Shown: piece after piece, positions 8,402 through 16,671 of the stretch
How the letters are laid out: each line of letters begins with the position of its first letter
How positions within the stretch are numbered: position 1 is the stretch's first letter
Assembly: GCA_040384585.1 (NCBI GenBank)
Contig: JAZKJD010000002.1
Coordinates: 1-64,000, forward strand
DNA length: 64,000 bases
Direction of reading: 5' to 3'
Origin: JAZKJD01 sp040384585
Lineage (GTDB): Bacteria; Pseudomonadota; Gammaproteobacteria; Diplorickettsiales; Diplorickettsiaceae
Notes under the pieces: model-generated
Databases searched by the model: none
What the model saw: only the letters and a program-made list of their open reading frames with translations
Told to the model about the DNA's origin: nothing
Position numbers and translations under genes: made by a program

Positions 8402-8551
8402 ATTGATTTGCTCTGCACAGGACAAAAAATTAAAAAGAGGTGGGTGACGCGGATGCTAGCTTCTTTTTTGTGGCGTAAGCCAGCAAAAAAAGCGCATCCA
8501 GTGGCAGGGACCCGCCTCACCTATTTTTTGTCCTGTGCAGAGATTGATTTG
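8402..8551 (+). mobile_element. MITE-like palindromic element with 9-bp target duplication
   Basis: The element proper is 8411-8542 (132 bp). Its ends are exact 20-bp inverted repeats (ctctgcacaggacaaaaaat). It is flanked on both sides by attgatttg (8402-8410 and 8543-8551), a 9-bp direct repeat that marks transpositional insertion. The interior can fold further: a T run and an A run flank gtggcgtaagccagc. In the plus orientation it is open for all 44 codons (LCTGQKIKKRWVTRM and onward), without a stop. It encodes no transposase and would need one supplied in trans. Confidence 0.92.
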
Positions 8552-8580
8552 TTTAGGTTCCCTAAAATTAAGGTTACATT

Positions 8581-9279
8581 ATGAAGTTTTCTATATACCG
8601 TTACGATCCTGAGAAAGATAAAAAGCCTTACATGCAAGCGTATACGCTTGTACGGGAAGCAAATAGAGATATGATGCTGCTCGATGCCTTAGAAGCATTG
8701 AAGGCACAAGATCAAACCTTGTCTTTCCGTCGCTCCTGTCGAGAAGGAGTTTGTGGGTCGGATGGGATGAATATCAATGGAAAAAATGGCCTGGCTTGCG
8801 TTACACCACTTTCCTCTTTAAAATCACCCGTGGTAATAAGACCTTTGTCTGGTTTACCCGTGATACGCGACTTAGTCGTGGATATGGAGCCTTTTTATCG
8901 TCAGTATGAGAAGGTTAAGCCTTATTTAATTAATGACAAAGAGCCTCCTCCTACAGAACGCTTACAATCCCCTGAGCAGCGAGAGCAATTAGATGGTTTG
9001 TATGAATGTATTTTGTGTGCGTGTTGCACTAGCGCTTGTCCTTCCTATTGGTGGAATCCGGATAAATTTTTAGGTCCAGCCGCTTTGTTATGGCTTTGTC
9101 GTTTTTTAGTGGATAATCGTGATACGGCAAAAGAACAACGTCTTGCTGAGTTGAATGATTTATTTAGTTTATTTCGTTGTCGTACTATCATGAATTGTAC
9201 TAGCGTGTGCCCTAAAGGCCTTAATCCAGCCAAAGCGATTGGTCATGTTAGGACAATGTTGTTAAAAGAAGAAGTATAG
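8581..9279 (+). CDS. sdhB: Succinate dehydrogenase iron-sulfur subunit
   Basis: SdhB passes electrons from FAD to quinone through three iron-sulfur clusters. The [2Fe-2S] ligands are in SCREGVCGSDGMNINGKNGL. The [4Fe-4S] ligands are in CILCACCTSACPSYWWNP, and the [3Fe-4S] ligands in CRTIMNCTSVCPKGLNPAKA. The 232-residue length is normal. The ribosome-binding site upstream is weak (aagg). With an inserted element between sdhA and sdhB, read-through from sdhA must cross a strong palindrome, or sdhB must have its own promoter. Confidence 0.96.
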   Translation: MKFSIYRYDPEKDKKPYMQAYTLVREANRDMMLLDALEALKAQDQTLSFRRSCREGVCGSDGMNINGKNGLACVTPLSSLKSPVVIRPLSGLPVIRDLVVDMEPFYRQYEKVKPYLINDKEPPPTERLQSPEQREQLDGLYECILCACCTSACPSYWWNPDKFLGPAALLWLCRFLVDNRDTAKEQRLAELNDLFSLFRCRTIMNCTSVCPKGLNPAKAIGHVRTMLLKEEV

Positions 9280-9378
9280 GTTCTGTAAAATAAAAAATGA
9301 CGAGGGCGCCGTAGCAGGGTGCATAAGGCACAGGGCCCGAGTCAAATCATAAAATATGAAGGGGTAGAATTCGATACT

Positions 9379-12192
9379 ATGAGTGAGCCTGTAGAATCCG
9401 CACTTCAAACCTTGCGTTCAAACTCCTATCTCGGGAATGGTTCCTATTTAGAGGCGCTTTATGAGCAATATCTACACGATCCTAATCAATTAAGTAGAGA
9501 ATGGCAAAGGTATTTCAGTCAAACTGCTGATAAACAGTCTGATCTTTCTCACGCCGATATTCGTGCTTATTTTTCTGAATTAGCTAAGCATCCTGTACCG
9601 CTAACCACGCGCGTCGGCTCTGAATCTGAGGCGCTATTATTATCCAAGCTACAGAATCTTATTGACGCTTACCGTCGATATGGTCATTACCAAGCCAATC
9701 TCGACCCTTTAGGAATGGCGCCTAAACGAGAGATTGCTGATTTACAATTAGAAAACCACGGCATAAGACATCAGGATTTAATACAGTCAGTAAATTTGGC
9801 GGGATTATTCGGTTTACAAACCGTCTCTGTACAAACCGTGATTGAAACCCTAAAAAAGATTTATTGCAGCTCGATAGGATTTGAAACACAACATATTACA
9901 GATGCTAAGCAACGTGCCTGGCTACAAGAACGTATTGAATCCGTAGAAGGTAGGTCAGATTTTTCTAGTGATGCTAAAAAAATTATTCTCAAGGGGTTAA
10001 TACGGGCAGAAGGCTTAGAAAAATATTTAGGTAACAAGTTTGTTGCGCAGAAGCGTTTTTCTTTGGAAGGAGGAGATAGTCTTATTCCTTTATTGGATGA
10101 ACTCGTGACCCGGGCGAGTGCAGAAGAGGTTCAAGAAATCGTGATCGGTATGGCACACCGTGGCCGCTTAAATGTCTTGATTAACATCCTTGGAAAATTG
10201 CCTAGCAAACTATTTGAAGAGTTTGAAGGTAAATTGACACAGAAGAATCGATCGGGAGATGTGAAATACCATAAAGGTTTTGCTACGGATGTGAAAACCG
10301 ATCAGGGTGTTCTGCATATTGCCATGGCCTTTAATCCTTCGCATTTGGAAATTGTTAATCCTGTGGTTGAAGGTTCTGTGCGATCGCGTCAAGAGCGACG
10401 TGGTGATAGTGTTGGCAAGCAAGTGTTACCGGTATTGATCCATGGTGATGCGGCATTTTCGGGGCAAGGTATTGTCATGGAAACCCTGGAACTTTCGCAA
10501 ACAGCAGGCTATGGAACTGGCGGCACATTACATATTGTTATTAATAATCAAATTGGTTTTACTACCGATCCACAAAATGCGCGATCAAGCTGGTATTGTA
10601 CCGATCCAGCGAAAATCATCGATGCTCCTATTTTCCACGTCAATGGCGACGATCCAGAGAGGGTATTATTGACTTTACAGTTAGCCTTTGATTTTCGTCA
10701 AACCTTTAAAAAAGACGTAGTGATTGATTTGGTTTGTTATCGTCGGCATGGCCATAATGAAGCGGATGAACCAGCGGCAACGCAACCTTTAATTTATCAA
10801 GCCATCAAGCAATTAGCGACGGTTCGTAATCAATATGCAGACCAATTAGTCGCACAAGGTATTATTAGCAAAGAAACGTTACAACAATGGAGTGATGCCT
10901 ATCGAGATCAATTGGATAAGGGAGAACCTGTTGTTAATCGTCTTTCACTAAAAGAATATACCAATCCTTACCGAATTGATTGGCGACCTTATCAATATCA
11001 GAATTGGCGGGATTTTGTAACAACCGGTGTAGCGCTACCGCGTTTGAAAGCGGTAGCCACGGCGTTGGAAACCTTGCCTACAGGATTCACCTTACAGCCA
11101 CAAGTTGATAAAATCATCGACGATAGACGAAAAATGACGGCGGGGCAGTTACCTTTAAATTGGGGTTATGCCGAGATCGTAGCCTATGCAACCTTACTGC
11201 AGGAAGATTATCATGTACGCATTTCCGGTCAAGACAGTGGTCGCGGCACCTTTTTCCATCGCCATGCGATTTTACATGATGTTAAGACCAATCAGATTCT
11301 TATTCCTTTGTCGCATGTTACTAAGACTGAAAAGGCTTTTACGATTATCGATTCAACCCTTTCCGAAGCCGGCGTGATGGGTTTTGAATATGGCTATTCG
11401 ATTTCTAATCCCAATAGCTTAGTGATTTGGGAAGCGCAATACGGTGATTTTGTTAATGGTGCGCAGGTTGTTATTGACCAATTCTTAAGTTCTTCGGAAG
11501 AAAAATGGGGAAGGCTGTGTGGTTTAGTTTTATTGTTACCGCATGGTTATGAAGGTTCCGGACCTGAACATACTTCAGCACGCTTAGAGCGATTTTTACA
11601 GCTTTGCGCACAAGATAATATGCAAGTTTGTATTCCGACGACACCGGCACAAATCTTTCATCTCTTACGACGACAAATGCGCCGACCTTACCGTAAGCCT
11701 TTGATTGTTATGACGCCTAAAAGCTTATTGCGTCATAAACTTGCTGTTTCTTCACTCGCGGAATTATCTCAAGGATCTTTTCAGAACCTCATTTCTGAAA
11801 TAGACGAATTAGAAGTTAAAAAAGTCAAGCGGGTTATTCTCTGCAGTGGTAAGGTCTACTATGATCTCCTAGAACAACGTCGTGCCAAAAAAATAAATGA
11901 TATAGCGCTTATTCGCCTAGAGCAATTGTATCCTTTTCCAAAAAAAGAACTTATCGATGTATTAAAATATTACGAGAAAGCAAAAGATATTATTTGGTGT
12001 CAAGAAGAACCTAAAAATCAAGGCGCCTGGTATTCTACTCAACACCGTCTTTTTGCCTGCGTAGAAAAAACACAAACCTTGCGCTATGTCGGTAGACCGG
12101 ATGCTGCAGCACCGGCAGTAGGCTCTCCTATTGTGCATCGACAAGAACAACAAGCGCTGGTTAACGAAGCTTTATTGGGGGTATTCACATAA
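9379..12192 (+). CDS. sucA: 2-oxoglutarate dehydrogenase E1 component
   Basis: E1 of the 2-oxoglutarate dehydrogenase complex uses thiamine diphosphate to decarboxylate 2-oxoglutarate. Visible landmarks are LYEQYLHDPNQLSREWQRYF near the N-terminus (E2-binding region), HRGRLNVL, FNPSHLEIVNPVVEGS, HGDAAFSGQG and the ThDP motif ending VINNQIGFTT. The start chosen is ATG 9379 (MSEPVES, 937 residues). An in-frame GTG at 9319 would add 20 residues not expected in the family. It needs the cofactor that the thiamine operon upstream salvages. sucB follows after 14 bases. Confidence 0.95.
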   Translation: MSEPVESALQTLRSNSYLGNGSYLEALYEQYLHDPNQLSREWQRYFSQTADKQSDLSHADIRAYFSELAKHPVPLTTRVGSESEALLLSKLQNLIDAYRRYGHYQANLDPLGMAPKREIADLQLENHGIRHQDLIQSVNLAGLFGLQTVSVQTVIETLKKIYCSSIGFETQHITDAKQRAWLQERIESVEGRSDFSSDAKKIILKGLIRAEGLEKYLGNKFVAQKRFSLEGGDSLIPLLDELVTRASAEEVQEIVIGMAHRGRLNVLINILGKLPSKLFEEFEGKLTQKNRSGDVKYHKGFATDVKTDQGVLHIAMAFNPSHLEIVNPVVEGSVRSRQERRGDSVGKQVLPVLIHGDAAFSGQGIVMETLELSQTAGYGTGGTLHIVINNQIGFTTDPQNARSSWYCTDPAKIIDAPIFHVNGDDPERVLLTLQLAFDFRQTFKKDVVIDLVCYRRHGHNEADEPAATQPLIYQAIKQLATVRNQYADQLVAQGIISKETLQQWSDAYRDQLDKGEPVVNRLSLKEYTNPYRIDWRPYQYQNWRDFVTTGVALPRLKAVATALETLPTGFTLQPQVDKIIDDRRKMTAGQLPLNWGYAEIVAYATLLQEDYHVRISGQDSGRGTFFHRHAILHDVKTNQILIPLSHVTKTEKAFTIIDSTLSEAGVMGFEYGYSISNPNSLVIWEAQYGDFVNGAQVVIDQFLSSSEEKWGRLCGLVLLLPHGYEGSGPEHTSARLERFLQLCAQDNMQVCIPTTPAQIFHLLRRQMRRPYRKPLIVMTPKSLLRHKLAVSSLAELSQGSFQNLISEIDELEVKKVKRVILCSGKVYYDLLEQRRAKKINDIALIRLEQLYPFPKKELIDVLKYYEKAKDIIWCQEEPKNQGAWYSTQHRLFACVEKTQTLRYVGRPDAAAPAVGSPIVHRQEQQALVNEALLGVFT

Positions 12193-12206
12193 ATGAGGAA
12201 TCCGTT

Positions 12207-13424
12207 ATGAGTATTGAAATTAAGGTTCCCGCGTTACCGGAATCTGTTGCAGATGCGACTGTCATTACGTGGCATAAAAAACCCGGTGAGAAGGTTAAGC
12301 GAGATGAAAACATCGTGGATCTGGAAACGGATAAAGTTGTTTTAGAGGTGCCTGCGCCTGACGACGGTGTATTGAGTGAAATTTTAAAAAAGGACGGCAC
12401 CGTCGTCAAATCAGGTGAAATTTTAGCTACCTTAGATAAGGATGTCAGTATGAAAACGGAAACAGCTCCCAGGAAATCAACAAGCATAGAAGAAACCACA
12501 ACAGTACCTGCTAAAAAATCCACTCCAGCAGATGTCAGCGAAAATCTGGCCGGTCCTGCAGCACGCCGATCGGCGGCTGAACAAGGAATACCTTTAGAAG
12601 GGATACCCGGCAGTGGAAAATCAGGCCGTGTGACCCGACAAGATGTATTGAGTCAAACACCGTCTACTCAAACCAAGGCTAGCGAGTCGGTTTCACTACC
12701 CAGCGTGCCGACTGACCAGGGTAATCGTATTGAAAAACGCGTTCCCATGACACGGCTACGGGCCCGTATTGCAGAAAGACTCGTCGCTGCACAACATAAT
12801 GCGGCTATTCTCACTACCTTTAATGAAATTAATTTACATAAGGTCATTGAACTACGTACCACCTATAAAGAAAGCTTTGAAAAGAGGCATGGCACGCGTT
12901 TAGGATTTATGTCATTTTTTACCAAAGCGGTAATAGAAGCGTTGAAGCGTTATCCTGCGGTTAATGCTTCTATTGATGGTAATGAGGTGGTTTATCATAG
13001 TTATTTTGATATCGGCATTGCTGTATCAACTGAGCGAGGCTTGGTGGTTCCGATTTTACGTGACGCTGATACATTAAGTTTTGCAGAAATTGAGAAAGCG
13101 ATTGCCAATTATGGGCGTAAAGCGAAAGAAAACCAGATCGCGATTGAGGACTTGACGGGCGGTACCTTTACGATTACGAATGGCGGTGTTTTTGGATCCT
13201 TGCTGGCAACGCCTATCATTAATCCACCACAAAGTGCTATTTTGGGTATGAATAAGATAGAAGAGCGGCCCATAGTCGAAAATGGTCACGTTGTCATTCG
13301 CCCTATGATGTATGTGGCGTTATCTTATGATCATCGCATTATAGATGGTAAAGAATCGGTTAGTTTCCTAAAAACGATTAAAGAATTTTTAGAGGAGCCA
13401 GCGCGTTTATTGATTGATGTTTAA
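12207..13424 (+). CDS. sucB: Dihydrolipoamide succinyltransferase (E2)
   Basis: E2 core of 2-oxoglutarate dehydrogenase. The 405-residue protein has an N-terminal lipoyl domain with the lipoylated lysine in DLETDKVVLEVPAP (near residue 43). A linker rich in Thr, Ser and Lys leads to the peripheral-subunit-binding domain (AGPAARRSAAEQGI, SGRVTRQDVL). The catalytic domain has the active-site motif YDHRIIDGKES. E3 (lpd) is not in the window. Confidence 0.97.
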   Translation: MSIEIKVPALPESVADATVITWHKKPGEKVKRDENIVDLETDKVVLEVPAPDDGVLSEILKKDGTVVKSGEILATLDKDVSMKTETAPRKSTSIEETTTVPAKKSTPADVSENLAGPAARRSAAEQGIPLEGIPGSGKSGRVTRQDVLSQTPSTQTKASESVSLPSVPTDQGNRIEKRVPMTRLRARIAERLVAAQHNAAILTTFNEINLHKVIELRTTYKESFEKRHGTRLGFMSFFTKAVIEALKRYPAVNASIDGNEVVYHSYFDIGIAVSTERGLVVPILRDADTLSFAEIEKAIANYGRKAKENQIAIEDLTGGTFTITNGGVFGSLLATPIINPPQSAILGMNKIEERPIVENGHVVIRPMMYVALSYDHRIIDGKESVSFLKTIKEFLEEPARLLIDV

Positions 13425-13463
13425 AGATATACGTAACGAAACGATTGGAGAATAATTACTACT

Positions 13464-14633
13464 ATGAATCTACACGAATACCAAGGGAAACAACTCTTTA
13501 GTCAATATCATTTGCCGGTTCCTCCTGGGAAGATTGCAGCAACCGTTGAAGAAGCATTAGCCGCGGCGGATGCCTTGGGTGGCGACGCATGGATGGTCAA
13601 GGCACAGATTCATGCGGGAGGGCGGGGTAAAGCGGGCGGTGTAAAATATGTAAGGAGTCAGGAAAAAGTTGCAGAAATTACTAAAGATTTATTAGGAAAG
13701 CGTCTCGTCACCTTTCAAACCGATGCCAAGGGTCAACCGGTTAATCAAGTATTAATTGCTGAACCTTGTGATATTAAACGCGAACTGTATGTCGGTGCCG
13801 TTTTAGATCGCAGTACACGTCGTGTCGTTGTGATGGCGAGTACGGAGGGGGGAGTAGAAATCGAAAAAGTGGCTGAAGAAACGCCGGAAAAAATAGTAAG
13901 AATTACGATGGATCCTTTATTAGGCATTCTGCCTTATCAAGCCCGTGACATTGGTTTTAGGTTTCAGTTAACAGCTGCGCAGTTAAAAGAATTTACGCAT
14001 ATTTTGATTCAATTAGGAAAAATGTTTGTTGAACGTGATCTCAGTGTCGTTGAAATTAACCCATTGATTATTGATGCAAATGACAAGCTTGTCTGTTTGG
14101 ATGCCAAAGTGGTCGTTGATGATAATGCTTTATTTAGGCAACCTGAATTGCAGCGTCTGCGAGATCCTTCCCAAGAAGATGCGCGTGAAAATCGTGCGCA
14201 TGAATGGGGATTAAATTACATTGCCCTAGACGGTGATATCGCTTGTATGGTCAATGGTGCTGGACTTGCCATGGCGACCATGGATTTAATAAAACTGCAT
14301 GGTGGAAATCCAGCGAACTTCCTGGATGTCGGTGGCAGTGCTACTCAAGCGCGTGTTACCGAAGCCTTTAAAATTATTTTATCCGACAAAAAAGTGAAAG
14401 GTATTTTAGTCAATATCTTTGGCGGTATTGTGCGCTGCGACATGATTGCCGATGGAATTATTGCTGCCGTGCAAGAGGTAGGTATCAAGCTAGCGGTTGT
14501 CGTTCGTTTAGAAGGAAACCATGCAGCCTTAGGCAATAAAAAATTATCGGGTAGTGGCTTAACTATTATTGCGGCTAAAAATTTAACGGATGCGGCAGAG
14601 AAAATTGTTAACGCAGTAAAAACACCTGCATAA
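13464..14633 (+). CDS. sucC: Succinyl-CoA synthetase beta subunit
   Basis: The beta subunit of succinyl-CoA ligase carries the ATP-grasp fold. The 389-residue product starts MNLHEYQGKQLF. It contains KAQIHAGGRGKAGGVK (nucleotide grasp region), VVEINPLI, and the C-terminal NFLDVGGSAT and VNIFGGIVRCD. A ribosome site (ggaga) precedes the ATG. It continues the TCA operon from sucB after a 39-base gap. Confidence 0.97.
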   Translation: MNLHEYQGKQLFSQYHLPVPPGKIAATVEEALAAADALGGDAWMVKAQIHAGGRGKAGGVKYVRSQEKVAEITKDLLGKRLVTFQTDAKGQPVNQVLIAEPCDIKRELYVGAVLDRSTRRVVVMASTEGGVEIEKVAEETPEKIVRITMDPLLGILPYQARDIGFRFQLTAAQLKEFTHILIQLGKMFVERDLSVVEINPLIIDANDKLVCLDAKVVVDDNALFRQPELQRLRDPSQEDARENRAHEWGLNYIALDGDIACMVNGAGLAMATMDLIKLHGGNPANFLDVGGSATQARVTEAFKIILSDKKVKGILVNIFGGIVRCDMIADGIIAAVQEVGIKLAVVVRLEGNHAALGNKKLSGSGLTIIAAKNLTDAAEKIVNAVKTPA

Positions 14634-14655
14634 TATTCCAAAAAAGGTTAAAAAA

Positions 14656-15525
14656 ATGAGTATAGTCGTCGATAAAAATACCAAGGTAATTTGCCAGGGT
14701 TTTACCGGAAAACAAGGGACTTTTCATTCTGAACAAGCTATTGAATATGGTACAAAGATGGTGGGTGGGGTAACACCCGGTAAAGGCCATACTCAACATT
14801 TAGGCTTACCTGTATTTAATACGGTAGCAGAAGCTGTGGCGGAGACAGGCGCTGATGCCAGTGTGATTTATGTTCCAGCTCCTTTTTGTAAGGATTCTAT
14901 CATTGAAGCGGCCGATGCCGGTATTTCGTTAATCGTTTGCATTACAGAAGGCATCCCTGTTTTAGATATGTTAGTGGTTAAGGTGTATTTAGAAAACAAT
15001 AGCAAGGCCTGTTTAATTGGACCTAATTGTCCAGGTATTATTACGCCGGGTGCCTGCAAGATTGGTATTATGCCGGGCCATATCCATAAACCAGGTTGTG
15101 TGGGAATTGTTTCGCGTTCAGGAACATTAACCTATGAAGCGGTAAAACAAACCACGGATTTGGGTTTTGGACAAAGTACCTGTGTTGGAATCGGTGGTGA
15201 CCCCATTCCGGGTATGAATTTTGTGGATGTCTTACGTCTATTCCAAGACGACCCACAAACAGAAGCGATTCTTATGGTTGGCGAAATTGGTGGGACTGCC
15301 GAAGAAGAAGCCGCTGAGTTTATTCAATCCCATGTGACAAAACCTGTTGTATCTTACATCGCTGGAATTACCGCACCGGCTGGAAAACGTATGGGACATG
15401 CGGGGGCTATTATTTCCGGCGGTAAAGGAACTGCAGCCGAAAAAATTAACGCGTTAAAGGCCGCTGGCGTGCATACAGTGGAATCTCCTGCGGATATGGG
15501 GAAAGCAATTGCTGATCTTTTATGA
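14656..15525 (+). CDS. sucD: Succinyl-CoA synthetase alpha subunit
   Basis: The alpha subunit binds CoA and is transiently phosphorylated on histidine. The 289-residue protein has VICQGFTGKQGTFHSEQA and GGVTPGKGHTQHLGLPVF for CoA binding. GIGGDPIPGMNF is also present, along with the phospho-histidine loop KRMGHAGAIISGGKG near residue 244. It ends in a four-base overlap (ATGA) with the next gene, which is therefore likely co-translated. Confidence 0.97.
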   Translation: MSIVVDKNTKVICQGFTGKQGTFHSEQAIEYGTKMVGGVTPGKGHTQHLGLPVFNTVAEAVAETGADASVIYVPAPFCKDSIIEAADAGISLIVCITEGIPVLDMLVVKVYLENNSKACLIGPNCPGIITPGACKIGIMPGHIHKPGCVGIVSRSGTLTYEAVKQTTDLGFGQSTCVGIGGDPIPGMNFVDVLRLFQDDPQTEAILMVGEIGGTAEEEAAEFIQSHVTKPVVSYIAGITAPAGKRMGHAGAIISGGKGTAAEKINALKAAGVHTVESPADMGKAIADLL

Positions 15526-16511
15526 GCGTTAAAACTATTTTAGATTCGATAGGGAATACACCACTTGTTGCATTAGAGAAGATTTCGCCTAATAAGCAGG
15601 TGACTATTTTAGTCAAATGTGAATTTATGAATCCAAGTGGCAGTATTAAGGATAGAATCGTTGCTTTTATTGTGAGGGATGCAGAACAATGCGGTTTATT
15701 AAAACCGGGTGGAACGATTGTAGAAAATACCTCAGGTAATACCGGCGCTGCCATTGCAATGCTAGCGGCTATCAAGGGTTATCAGGCTATTTTAACCATG
15801 CCGGATAAAGTCAGCCAAGAAAAACAAAATGCCTTAAAAGCTTTTGGTGCAAAAATAGTGGTTACGCCGACATCAGCGCCGCCTGATTCACCTGATCATT
15901 ATGTGAATGTGGCTAAACGTATTGCGGCGGAAACCCCTAATAGTTTTCGTATTGATCAATACGATAATCCAAAAAATACGCAAGCACACTATAATACGAC
16001 TGGTCCTGAAATTTGGCAGCAAACCCAAGGGCAGTGTGATATTTTCATTGCTAGCGGCAGTACGGGAGGTACCGTTTCTGGTGCGGGACGTTTTCTTAAA
16101 GAAAAAAATCCAAACCTCAAGGTGATCATGCCGGATCCGAAAGGATCGATTTATTATGACTATTTTAAAACAGGAAAAATTCCAGAATCGGGTAATTGTC
16201 ATTATTTTGTTGAAGGCGTCGGTGAAGATCACATAGCCAAAGCCATGGATTTTTCTATTTTAGATGATGTCATCCCTTTTACCGATAAAGAGGCATTTCT
16301 CACTGCCAGACGTTTAGCTCGAGAAGAAGGTCTTTTGGTAGGGGGGTCTTCGGGCGCTAATGTATGGGCGGCTTTGAAGCTTGCTGAAGCGATTGATAAG
16401 CCGACGACGATTGTGACGATATTGCCGGATAGTGGAATTAAATATCTGAGTAAAATTTATAATGATGAATGGATGATGCTAAATAGTCTTTTATATACCA
16501 CTTTTAACTGA
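15522..16511 (+). CDS. PLP-dependent cystathionine beta-synthase/cysteine synthase family protein
   Basis: This is a fold-type II PLP enzyme of 329 residues. The PLP lysine is in MNPSGSIKDR (near residue 44). The substrate loop is NTSGNTGAAIAM, the phosphate-binding loop is SGSTGGTVSGAG, and the C-terminal ILPDSGIKYLS binds the pyridine nitrogen. Details such as SAPPDSPDHYVNVAKR and the DQYDNPKNTQAHY segment look more like the catalytic core of cystathionine beta-synthase than CysK or CysM. The regulatory CBS domains are absent. It overlaps sucD by four bases, an unusual partner for the TCA operon. Substrate specificity (serine plus homocysteine, or O-acetylserine plus sulfide) cannot be settled from sequence. 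Confidence 0.85.
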   Translation: MSVKTILDSIGNTPLVALEKISPNKQVTILVKCEFMNPSGSIKDRIVAFIVRDAEQCGLLKPGGTIVENTSGNTGAAIAMLAAIKGYQAILTMPDKVSQEKQNALKAFGAKIVVTPTSAPPDSPDHYVNVAKRIAAETPNSFRIDQYDNPKNTQAHYNTTGPEIWQQTQGQCDIFIASGSTGGTVSGAGRFLKEKNPNLKVIMPDPKGSIYYDYFKTGKIPESGNCHYFVEGVGEDHIAKAMDFSILDDVIPFTDKEAFLTARRLAREEGLLVGGSSGANVWAALKLAEAIDKPTTIVTILPDSGIKYLSKIYNDEWMMLNSLLYTTFN

Positions 16512-16513
16512 TA

Positions 16514-16671
16514 ATAGTAAGGTAGCCGCTCCGTCGCCGCCGTCGAGTCTTTCCTTTCTTTCTTCACCGTCCCTGCGTTCCTCGCTTATAAAATGATAGT
16601 AAGGTAGCCGCTCCGTCGCCGTCGAGTCTTTCCTTTCTTTCTTCACCGTCCCTGCGTTCCTCACTTATAAT
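16514..16671 (+). repeat. Tandem duplication of about 82 bp
   Basis: Two head-to-tail copies begin atagtaaggtagccgctccg at 16514 and 16596. The second lacks three bases (gcc) in the cgtcgcc run. The duplication covers the 3' end of the orphan minus-strand gene. Because the 82-bp spacing is not a multiple of three, the two copies are read in different frames at its C-terminus. Confidence 0.9.
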
